The position numbers and the translations under genes are program-made. A DNA stretch of 64,000 nt from Aquanectria penicillioides (lineage: Eukaryota; Ascomycota; Sordariomycetes; Hypocreales; Nectriaceae), in assembly GCA_003415625.1 (NCBI GenBank), contig PYIU01000003.1, forward strand, positions 682,001 through 746,000, in the 5' to 3' direction. Shown here piece by piece: positions 1-9,592 of this stretch. The notes beneath the pieces were generated by a model. The model saw only the letters and a program-made list of their open reading frames with translations, searched no databases and was not told the DNA's origin. How positions within the stretch are numbered: position 1 is the stretch's first letter; every line of letters begins with the position of its first letter.

Positions 1-252
1 ACCCCTCCCATTGCCTGTTCGAGTTATGGTATTATCCTACATGGTGTTGAGTGTTGATACAGTGACGTGGCGTGGCGGGCTTTTTTTTTTTTTCATGTTA
101 TATTGTACAGTACATCCTCCCAAGGGTCACAAAGCCTGCAGCCACCCGTCCATATTCAGCCCTGTGTTCCCATCCCATATCAATCAGCCTGCCTACCTAG
201 GCAATCGAGCAAGCGATCCCCGCCGTCGCGGCTGAGACATCGCTGCAACCGT

Positions 253-2151
253 CTAGGCCAATGAGCCGCCCGTGGTTCCCGCCCTGATCTCCGCGACCCT
301 GATCATTTCTCGTATCCCTTCTACCTCTGTCCACATCTTGACGAACTCTCTGTTGTTCCTCCTGCGCGATACGAGCAGAGCTGCTGGGTTTTCCGCCTTG
401 GGCGCATGCTGAAGCGTCTCCGCCGCCGGGTCCGCAGTCAGGATGCATGCTTGGAGCGCCGTGTAGACGGCCCCAAAGGGGTACACGGGTGGTTCTTGGG
501 CGAGCATTTCCGGATACACCCACCGGAGAGCCTCAATGCACATTACCTGGTCTTCTGTTTTCGCCATAGTCCTGTAGGCGAGCTCGTAGTGCCTAGCCTC
601 GCGTGGCATCTTGAACCTCGACGGCATCCGAAAGGCGTCCCAGAACCGAGTCCAGTCTCCTTGAGCCGCATATGCAACCATCAGCCGCATGATTTCCTCG
701 CCGTTGAATTTGCATCCCTTTTGTGCTATGAGATAGTCGAGGTTTTTCTGAGCCCGCTGGATTTCGGGACCATAGGACGGCGAGCTTATGGCTCCCTCGA
801 TGAGTGCAATGAACAGTTCGTTGGTCCAAATATCCATGCCGCGCTCCTCGGCCGTTTGAAGAAGCTGGTCTACGAGCGCAAGTCGCTCCGTAGCGGCAAT
901 ATCAGAATCCGACGGCGCTTGAAGAACACATCGGGAAAGGTTGTGGAGTATTTCCTCAGTAAAGGGAATTCCGATCAATTGAATGTCGGCCACGGTTTTG
1001 CGGACTTGAGCAAAGTTGGGAGCCTCTACTGCCTGTTCCACCTGCTCCGGGGATTGAGCTTCCGGGTTCCTGGGAGACGGCATTGTCTCTACAGGTTCTT
1101 GTGGAACTGAAGGCGATAACCGCCTGGCACTTGTAGAGTAGTATCGCTGCTGCTGAGAGGCCTGCTTCATTGCCTGCCACTGCAGCTCAGAATGGTTCGT
1201 AGGAAGTTGCACTTTCGTAGCCAAGAGCGCATCGAGCTCGGCCTGATCGATGGCCTTCCCGCCTTTCACCTTGGTGTTGTTTAGAAGACTTCGCTTCAGG
1301 ATGCCTTTCCAGAGAGTTTCCAGGTCGAGTTCATTTCGTCGTGGCTCGGTCATGCACTGCACCACTATCGTTGTGCCTGTAGGGGATGTGCCAAACCCGG
1401 AAAAGCGGCCCTCTCCATCAAAGCTTTGCACCTCTCCAGATTTGTCGCCATCTGATGAGAAGTTGACACACACCCAGCCAGTCGAGATACCGTTGTCACC
1501 TCCCGGAATGATGGCGGTGTTAGTCCCCATTAGCTTTGCCTTTTTTCGGAGACGGCGCAACTTCGTCCTGAGCTCGCCAGGTCCGATTAGCCCATCGGCT
1601 CGAGCGTCGATCTTGTAGTTTCTTCTGAGCCATCGAATAAATCGTCCTGAAGATATATGGAGATGTCTCTCGCTGCGAGTGGTTCCGAAGAGCATAATCA
1701 GGTTTGGGCCGAGGGCAGCCGGAGGGTCAAGGTCGCGGAGGTCCAAAAGAGAGATATCGTCCAATCCCATGTCCTCATAGATGTATTTTAGCATCGGTTT
1801 CACAATAGCCGGAGCATCATCGGGGATCTTGGGCAATTCGACCGCATGCTGGCTCGGGGCGTGTCGGGGCGGCTCAACCTCGAGGAACCAGGGTACGTCG
1901 TCGGAGTTGTTGGACTTGGCAGGCTCAGTAGTCTCCCCCGAAGCCTTGATTGCGTCGCTATCTTCTTTTTCAGCTGTCTCGGTCGCTTTCTCTTGGGAGA
2001 AGAATCTTTTCGTCAGAATTGGAAGCTGTCTCGTCTGGCGTTGTGGCAAGTTTCGGAAGTCGGTGGAGGCCGGGGTCGTAACAACCGCCCGAAGAATCGC
2101 TGTTTGGCACTGGCGGCAGGCTAATGCCTTGGCCACGGGGCGGGCGAGCAT
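253..2151 (-). CDS. ATP25: ATPase synthesis protein 25, mitochondrial (ATP25)
   Basis: A single uninterrupted frame of 632 residues. The first ~55 residues are rich in Arg, Ala and Thr without acidic clusters and end near RFFSQE, as expected for a mitochondrial presequence. Residues ~105-240 contain a RsfS/Iojap-like ribosome-silencing domain (DISLLDLRDLDPP, then LIMLFGTTRSERHLHISSGR). The C-terminal half (~330-632) is the helical M-type region found in fungal Atp25. In yeast the protein is cleaved in two: the N-terminal half assists the mitochondrial large ribosomal subunit, and the C-terminal half stabilises the mRNA of ATP synthase subunit 9. The length fits filamentous-fungal members. It diverges from the mitochondrial RNA polymerase gene 492 bp away. 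Family assignment is by recognition of the domain order; function is taken from yeast. Confidence 0.88.
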   Translation of the reverse strand: MLARPVAKALACRQCQTAILRAVVTTPASTDFRNLPQRQTRQLPILTKRFFSQEKATETAEKEDSDAIKASGETTEPAKSNNSDDVPWFLEVEPPRHAPSQHAVELPKIPDDAPAIVKPMLKYIYEDMGLDDISLLDLRDLDPPAALGPNLIMLFGTTRSERHLHISSGRFIRWLRRNYKIDARADGLIGPGELRTKLRRLRKKAKLMGTNTAIIPGGDNGISTGWVCVNFSSDGDKSGEVQSFDGEGRFSGFGTSPTGTTIVVQCMTEPRRNELDLETLWKGILKRSLLNNTKVKGGKAIDQAELDALLATKVQLPTNHSELQWQAMKQASQQQRYYSTSARRLSPSVPQEPVETMPSPRNPEAQSPEQVEQAVEAPNFAQVRKTVADIQLIGIPFTEEILHNLSRCVLQAPSDSDIAATERLALVDQLLQTAEERGMDIWTNELFIALIEGAISSPSYGPEIQRAQKNLDYLIAQKGCKFNGEEIMRLMVAYAAQGDWTRFWDAFRMPSRFKMPREARHYELAYRTMAKTEDQVMCIEALRWVYPEMLAQEPPVYPFGAVYTALQACILTADPAAETLQHAPKAENPAALLVSRRRNNREFVKMWTEVEGIREMIRVAEIRAGTTGGSLA

Positions 2152-2643
2152 CTCGTGGGCTGTAATATATGGAAACCTAGAAACGGGCGAAGTTGTCGGA
2201 ATTTTAGAAAAGCTCGTCCAGCTCCATCCCTCAAGTTTCTAAGTTTCAGCGTAGACGTCCGTCGCCTCTGCCAGCTCGGACCCACGAAATTATTCTCGGG
2301 TGGAGTTATCCGTTCCGAGCGCCGGGAGCACACGTGACCCGCTCTCCGCTCTTTGCGTTAGCAACCACCCTATCACGACGAAAATTTTGGAGCTCATCTC
2401 CTGTCAATTCCTGCTTCACGCGACAGGACAGCGACAGGACTGTAGGCGTCCTTGACATCCGCCGCCACTCCCTATCGTGTTGTTTGCATTGTCTGGCTAC
2501 GCCCCTTCCTTTTTATCCTTGATCTAATGTATTAATACCTTGGCCGCATCACTCTCAGCCGCCGTGTTGCACGTTGAGCGTCCCGCCTCATCTCTACGCA
2601 AAGGGACAGACAGCACCCAGTCTCTCCCATCCACCACAGCATC
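2152..2643. promoter_or_regulatory. Shared divergent promoter region ATP25/RPO41
   Basis: The 492 bp between the two divergent ATG codons must hold both promoters and 5' leaders. It is moderately pyrimidine-rich near the RPO41 side (CCACCACAGCATC just before the ATG). No TATA box stands out at a convincing position and no other gene is visible. The inference of a bidirectional promoter rests only on geometry. Confidence 0.5.
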
Positions 2644-5600
2644 ATGCTCGCCCGACAGACTCGGAGGAGCCTCGCGCTCCACCAGGCCGCTGCATTGAGG
2701 CCAATTGGAGTCCAATCGAGATGCCTACCAATCCAGCCCGCGGGATCAACACTTGGCCGACGATGTGTTGTGACCCAGCAGTTCCAACCTCGGAAGCGCC
2801 GTGGTTCTGAATCTAACCATGGCTTGCCTCACACCCGAAGCCTGGCGACCGCTGTCGACGACTTCAAATTCGCCAATTCGGCCTACGGCCCTATGTCGAC
2901 ACCTGCCATGCCTCCATTCCAAGCTCCCTACCTTCGACCGTACGATTCAACCACACCGTTGGTCATTCCAGACCCAGGACCTCCTCGAGCCCCGACCAAA
3001 ATGAACTCAAACGGAATTCCCGGTGATGCCGAAGATATGCTGCCTGTTTTTGATGCCTGTATAAGGGTCGGAAAACTCGACCGAGCAGCCCTTGTCCTCA
3101 AACGCCTCAACACCGTTGGAGTCGTCCCTGGCGACGAGCTAATTTTCCTACATAACCAGTACCTGCGAGCCTCGCTCAACCAGATGCGAACCAGCCCGGA
3201 CCGAAAGCAGGCCGAGCGGCTTCACAAGTGGTATGAGCTCGAGATCCGAAACCAAAACACTCCTCAAACCGCTGAGACCATTGCCTGCATGCTCAAGGCA
3301 TCGCTCCTGTCAGAGCGTGGATCAAGATTGGAGCGTCTCATTAACCGTTACATGAGTATGGCGCCTGGTCAGATTGGTCTCCGCGTTCTCAGCATGGCCG
3401 ACATTCTCAGCGATGCCGATTTGGCGGTCATCACTGAAATTTGCCCCACGTACAATTTTTCATCCGAACCGGATGATGCTGAGCTTGCACTTGCATCTGA
3501 GGAAGAGCAGCGCGACATGATGGAGGAGCTCGCGGAAAAATTTGAAGCGTCAGAAGGCGAATACCCAGAACTCAGGGCTACTCCTCAGCGTGGTGAGGGT
3601 CTTTCGTCATTGAAGCGAAGTCTTGGACTCATTTCCCAACTCCAAAATGTCGACATCTCCAGACTCTCTGTCGATGAGCAACGCGAGTTTCAAGGTCGAC
3701 TTGAGCGCGATTCCATCGATGCCGCCATTGCCAAGTGGCGCGGTGAGAGCAAGAATCTCCAGAAGATGGGCGTCAGCACTGTCTTGAAGGCCAATAGTGA
3801 GGAGGGATCTATGGGTCAAAACTTGCCCAAGTGGCTGAAAGGAGTAGAGGCCCGTCTGAGGGTCGAGATTGCCAAGATCGAGGACTCTGAAAATAGGGCC
3901 TCGAAATCAGAGGAAGACCTTGAGCGCTGTGTCTATGGGCCTTTTATTCGTCAGGCCAATCCCACACGCCTTGCTGCAGTCACAATCCTGTCCGTGCTCA
4001 ACCACAGTGCGATGATGGGTGTTGACAAGGGTGTTGTTCTCAGCAGACTCGTAAATGATGTTTCCCGAGTTGCCCAAGAAGATATTCGCCTTCAAGAGAA
4101 GGAAAAACGCCAGAAGGAGCACCGCCGCCGCCGCAAGGTTCAGTTCACCGGAAGTGATGCAGATGTACGGGAAGGAAAGGATGGCATGATCATTGATGGC
4201 ATGGGCCCGATATTGAGCCGAAGAGTGACGGGTACATGAAGCCATGGTCGTTGACCATCCGGGCTCATGTCGGCTCCATTTTGCTGAAGGCTCTGATCGA
4301 GACCGCCAAGGTCAAGGTTGTCAAGAAGCACCCAGTCACTGGGGAACTTATCAGCCAATCCCAGCCAGCCTTTTCGCATATGATGCAACCACGAAAAGGA
4401 AAGAAGATCGGTGTGCTTGTCCTAAACGCGGATTTGGTTGAGCGAATGAAGCGGGAACCAGTGGGTGACTTCATTGCGAAGCATCTGCCCATGGTTGCCG
4501 AGCCGAAGCCTTGGGTGGGTTTGAACGAAGGTGGTTTCCTACAAAGCAAGGCCTCTTTTGTTCGAGTCAAGCCCGGCGATGTCGAGCAAAAACTTTACAC
4601 CAGGGCAGCCATCAAGCGAGGTGACATGGAACGAGTATTCAAGGGCCTCGACGTCCTCGGAAAGACCGCCTGGAGAATCAACAATGATGTTTTGAATGTC
4701 ATGGTTGAGGCTTGGAACACTGGGAAAGAGATCGCCAATATGCCCCCTCTAAGCCCCGAACTCGAAATGCCTACCGAACCTGCATCTTCAGAGGACCCTC
4801 TCGTGCGAAGACGATGGATTCGCGCAGTCAAGGCTGTGGAGAACGAGCGTTCAGCTCTCCACTCTCAGCGATGTTACATGAACCTGCAACTCGAAATTGC
4901 ACGAGCATTCCGCAACCAAACCGTCTACTTCCCCCACAATGTCGACTACCGAGGCCGTGCTTACCCCATCCCTACCTATCTCAACCACATGGGAGCTGAT
5001 CACACCCGAGCCATTCTCAAGTTTTCAAAGGGCAAAGTGCTTGGCCCCAATGGCCTCCGGTGGTTGAAGATCCACCTGGCCAACGTTTATGGCTTTGACA
5101 AGGCAAGCTTCGATGAGCGAGAGGCCTTTGCTACCGACAACCTAGCCAACATTGTCGACTCGGCTACAAACCCCCTCAACGGCACCCGTTGGTGGTTGAA
5201 GGCCGAGGACCCCTGGCAGTGTCTCGCTGCCTGCTTCGAGCTGAAGGCAGCACATGATCTCCCCGACCCCACGCGATTCGTCTCTCAGTTGCCAGTGCAC
5301 CAGGATGGCACTTGCAACGGTCTGCAGCACTACGCCGCCCTGGGTGGTGACACGTGGGGTGCGCAACAGGTCAACCTTGTGCCTGGTAGCCGACCCGCCG
5401 ATGTCTACTCTGCTGTTGCCAACTTGGTGAAGGAGTCCATCGCAAAGGATGCTGCGGCCAACAACCGCCTCGCTGAGATTGTTACTGGAAAGATCACCCG
5501 CAAGGTCGTCAAGCAGACTGTCATGACCAACGTTTACGGTGTTACATTCTCTGGCGCCAAGAAGCAAGTTTGCAAGCAGATTGATGCTCTCTACCCCAAT

Positions 5601-6861
5601 CTCTACAAAGAGTGCGGTGTCCCTCATCTTCTTCTGTCGACCTACATTGCCAAACACATTTTCAGTGCCCTCGCAACCATGTTCCGAGGTGCCCACGACA
5701 TTCAGTACTGGTTGGGTGAGATTGGTGGACGTGTCTGCCGGGCACTGACGCCTGCTCAGCTCCAGCAGATTGCGGATGGTTTCGAGACCAAGTCGACCAC
5801 AGGCCGCAAGGTCAAGAAGGATAAGATCGGCAAGTCGGGAATGGACGAACTCACTCAACAGTTCCGCTCTACAGTTGTGTGGACCACTCCTCTCCGCATG
5901 CCCGTTGCCCAACCTTACCGCAAATCAACTATGAAGGAAGTCCGAACTTGTTTGCAGAGCGTGGCCTATTCCGTCAGCGACCAGACCGACCCTGTCAACC
6001 GAAGGAAGCAGCTCCAGGGATTCCCTCCCAACTTCATTCACTCATTAGACGCCAGCCACATGCTGCTCTCTGCCATTGAATGCAGCGAACTTGGTCTGGA
6101 CTTTGCCGCCGTCCATGACTCTTTCTGGACTCACGCTGCGGATGTCGACATTATGAACGGCGTTCTCCGAGAAGCCTTCATCCGAATTCACGAGGAGGAC
6201 GTGGTCGGCCGTCTCGCGGCTGAGTTTGAGGCACGGTACAAGGGATCACTATACCTCGCCCATATCGACCCAGATACCCCCGTTGCACGGAAGATTAAGG
6301 AGCTCCGCAAGACCAGCAAGCTCACCCCAAAGGAGGAGCTTTTGCTGGAGCACAAGCGCAGCACTCTCCTCCTCTCAGGAAACCCCTGGGATCTCGAGGC
6401 TGCCCAGAAGATCGTGACACCTGCTTCCGTGTATGACGAGATGTCTGCCTGCGAAGAGGACCTGGAGATCAAGGAGGCAGTGGATGAGATGGCTCTCGGC
6501 AGCATTCCCGAAAGCGAGGCTCAGATAGACGAGGCCAGTATCGCCAAGGAGATACAGCAGATGGAGGAGGAAGCTGCTGATGATACTGCTACCAAGCGCT
6601 CTGCTGAGTTTACTGAAGGCCTTTTGGCGGGTATGAAGCACACTCGATTTGAGCAGGAGGTGATTGAGCCAAAGAAGTACAAGACTCAAAAGAAGGTCAA
6701 GACGCCTTTGGCTGTCTGGCTGCCGCTGTCCTTCCCCAAGATTCCCAAAAAGGTATGCGGACTTGCCCCGACCCTCGATGAAATAATGATTTGCTCACTT
6801 TGGTTTTCAGGGCGATTTTGATGTTTCTCGCCTGCGGGAGAGCAAATACTTCTTCTCTTAA
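2644..6861 (+). CDS. RPO41: Mitochondrial DNA-directed RNA polymerase (T7-like), one apparent 1-nt frameshift
   Basis: Single-subunit, T7-type polymerase that transcribes mitochondrial DNA. The N terminus (~60 residues, Arg-rich, few acids) is a mitochondrial presequence. The catalytic core shows palm motif A (DGTCNGLQHYAALGGD, Asp ~888), the O-helix (RKVVKQTVMTNVYG, Lys ~957) and motif C (HDSF, Asp ~1159). The Asp-Asp spacing (~271) matches the family. The C terminus ends in FFS, as in T7-like enzymes. A 58-nt intron (6753-6810, GTATGC...TTTTCAG) precedes the last exon. Between 4200 and 4236 the frame jumps. One extra C in CCC 4206-4208 restores GMGPDIEPKSDGYMKPW and gives 4161 nt (1386 residues). 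The alternative is a 53-nt intron at 4165-4217, which I consider less likely. Confidence 0.93.
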
Positions 6862-7643
6862 TGGGCGATGTGTCTCCCATGTATGATTTTTGTGCAAGCA
6901 AGCGTGTCGGCACGTGTATACGGGGTCAGTGACAGGATTTGATGATCATTGAAGCATATAATGGCGTTTATTTTCAACGGCGAGGAGTTGCGCGACCACA
7001 AAAAAAAAGCATTCGGATAGAGCACGCATGGCATTTGAAGGCTCACGGATGCTGCTCTGCATATATATTCATAAACCAGCGAAATGGTGTACACTTTCTG
7101 TATATTACGACATTAAAAGAGATGAGGAAAAGATGGTATTTATCCTAGGTTGCAGGATAGACGTTGTAAAGAAGAATACAAAGTCAACTCTCAAGAGAAG
7201 ACGTTCAGACTTTGCGCGACTGTGACAATTGAAGCCAAATTTTCACTCATATTTGTTCTAGTCTTTCGATATGTCTTGGAATCGTCGGCTGACTGAACCG
7301 GCAAACCTAGTACCATGTCCTCTCAACTTTAAGGTTAGCCTAATATGAAAAGTATTTAGTCGAAATTACTCTGAATAAAACGCCATTGATTTTTCTTGGA
7401 TTGCTAGGTCGTAGTTTTGTCGAAAGGGGGACACTATTTGTGATTTGAAATCGAGGATGGTGAAACTTGTCCAGGAGCACTAAGCTACCCTATATGCTTT
7501 GGATTGTTCACAATATTACATACGGATTTGAGAGTGGTGGCAGCCGAGTTTGAGATCAATTGACAGTGTCTTCAGTCATTTTATATTCATCCAGTCCATT
7601 AGATGTACCGATCTACAGTTTTTTCCTTTCCACATTTCCCCAT
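6862..7643. other. Intergenic region between convergent RPO41 and ARC1
   Basis: This stretch lies between two 3' ends, so it should hold only 3' UTRs and polyadenylation signals. It is AT-richer than its surroundings, with ATTAAA/AATAAA-like words (for example near 7372). Short open frames here lack any coding character. I see no RNA gene. Confidence 0.6.
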
Positions 7644-8821
7644 TTATCGGACCTGAGCACCAGTCAGGCTAGGGACGGTGCAGACGCCGCCGCTCTCGGT
7701 GACCAGCTTAGCAATGCCAGTCTTTCCGAGCTGCTCAACGACGCTGGCGTCGAAGGCAACCTCGAGTTTGTCGGTGGTGGTGAAGCCGGGCTGGAAGGTC
7801 TCCCAGATCTTCTTCTTGGGGTTGAGAACACCCTCAGGCTTGCCGTCGAAGCCCTCGAAGAACACACGCTCACCGGCCTTGGCGCCCTCAGGGGGGAGAC
7901 AAGCTCGACGGGGCCCTTGTGGTCATCCTCACCCTCCTTGGGGACGGGAGAGGCAGCCAGGACCATGGCGCAGGACTTGATGCCGCGCATCTTGACGGGC
8001 TTCAGGTTGCAGACGACGATGACCTTGCGGCCCTGCATCTCCTCGAGAGGGATCAAGCCATTGAGGCCAGAGCAGACGGTTCGGCAGACCTGGCCCTCGA
8101 ACTCGACATAGTCATCGTTGGCGGCATCCCCGACGGCAATGGTGGAGACGAAGAGAGAGTCGGCATCGGGGTGGTTGATAGCCTTGAGGATGTGGCCGAC
8201 ACGGAGGTCGATGAGAGCCGGGGAGAGGGGAGCGGCAGCAGGGGCAGCCTTCTGCTGCTTGGGAGCCTTCTCCTTCTTCTCCTTCTTGGGCTTGGCAGCG
8301 CCAGCAACCTTCTCCTTGACCTCCTCAACCTTCTCCTGGACCTTCTCCTTGGTGCGGTCGACGAGGGAAGTCTCACCACCACCAGCGGCGGCGGCGGCGG
8401 CGGCGGCGGCCTTCTCCTTCTTGAGACGCTCCTTCTCGGCCTTGGCGTCGACGGGAGGCTTCACGTAGAGGACGTTGTCCTGGTCGACCTTGACCTTGTC
8501 CTCGTCCTTGACCTCGAGGCCAAAGAGGATGGAGTTCTGGACGAAGTCGACGTGGCGGACAATGTGGGGGAGGCCCTTCTCGCCGGTGCGCTCCTCGGGA
8601 GTCCACTTAGCGACAACGGGGGCGAGCGTCTCGTAAATGGCGACGTCGGCCTTGCTGGGCTTGCTGCCGAGGAGGGTGGCGCGGCTGGAGAGGTGATTGT
8701 TGAGGGTCTCGAGTATGGAGGACTTGTCGTCAGAGGACTTGAGGCGCTCCGAAGTGGTGAGCCACTGCTGGATCTCAGCCTCCTCGGTGGGAGTGTAGGT
8801 CTGGCTGGAGATGGCGGCCAT
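7644..8821 (-). CDS. ARC1: tRNA-aminoacylation cofactor ARC1 / p43-EMAPII-like, one apparent 1-nt frameshift
   Basis: Cytoplasmic tRNA-binding cofactor that, in yeast, docks methionyl- and glutamyl-tRNA synthetases and raises their affinity for tRNA. Residues ~1-115 form a GST-like docking domain (EIQQWLTTSE..., PSKADVAIYE). Residues ~125-210 are a Lys/Ala/Glu-rich linker, including a run of nine Ala encoded by a GCC repeat. From ~213 a tRNA-binding OB-fold of EMAP II type follows (LIDLRVGHILKAINHPDADSLFVSTI, CSGLNGLIPLEEMQGR, CNLKPVKMRGIKSCAMVL). After GPVELVSP the frame breaks at a G6 run on the + strand (7891-7896). A seventh base continues into GERVFFEGFDGKPEGVLNPK and stops at 7644, giving 392 residues. 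No intron is needed. Confidence 0.88.
8390..8410. repeat. (GCG)n trinucleotide repeat inside ARC1
   Basis: Consecutive GGC/GCG triplets on the + strand encode the alanine run in the linker of ARC1. A trinucleotide repeat in a disordered linker can change length without shifting the frame. Confidence 0.8.
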
Positions 8822-9592
8822 TCTTGCGATGTTGCTAAGGGACCGTAAAGGGGAGAGGCTGCGAGTAGCCGGACGAAGGACTCTGAGGGAGAACAGGGTG
8901 GCTGATTTTGAGAAAGAGGAAGCTCTGAGTGGGCTTCTCTCGGAGAGTTGGGTTTTGGAGTGAAGGTGTGGGTACAGTAATAGTCACAGTCACGATGAGT
9001 CTCACGACATATTTTTGCTTGGAGGTTTGGTGGGGTAACGATGGAGGGGCAATTGCCAGCTCACTGGGCCTTAAGCCTGAGGCTGATGCTCTGGTGATCC
9101 TGTGGCTAGTTGGGCGGTGAACCTGTGGCTGAAAAAGCCCAGCAGTTTCTGTTCTGTTCTTTAGTCAGCAGGGACCCACCCACTTTACACGAACTCGTGA
9201 CATCGCTGCCTTCTCGTGTCAAGGCCCCAATTTCGTGCCGCGTTTCCATCCTCCTGCCCATGATCCTTGGCCTCTTTTGCAGCGATTGCTCTGGGAAAAC
9301 AAATGCATTGGAAGCAAAAAGTGGATTTTTTTTTCGTCATTGAAAGGCATTTGTGCCAATTGGTCTATTTTGTTTGATCCAATCCGCTGTTTGTCTTTCT
9401 AGACATTTTTCGGTTCTTTTTTTCTCCCTCCCCTTTTCTTCTACCACTGCACATCAAAGGCGTCATTGAGTGTCCGAGCAACCGGCCGCCACAACGAGGT
9501 AAATCCTCAACGCCTCAACCTCCCGCCAAATCTGGCTCCATATTTTCCCATTCTTGCAAAACTCTCTTGTTATCGCTTTAATTTTGAACACC
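8822..9592. promoter_or_regulatory. Divergent intergenic region ARC1/LSH-type helicase
   Basis: 771 bp between two divergent start codons, so both promoters must lie here. The half next to the helicase gene is strongly CT/T-rich (9400-9450), a common feature of fungal core promoters. No further gene is seen. The short open frames in this stretch lack homology-like features. Confidence 0.5.

Noticed and set aside
5142..5912. 256-codon minus-strand open frame opposite RPO41
   Set aside because: Antisense shadow of the polymerase core, which carries the conserved catalytic motifs on the + strand.
7919..8848. 309-codon open frame on the + strand opposite ARC1
   Set aside because: It is the antisense shadow of the ARC1 coding strand, with Gly/Leu/Val-rich low-complexity translation. 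The minus frame has recognisable domains.
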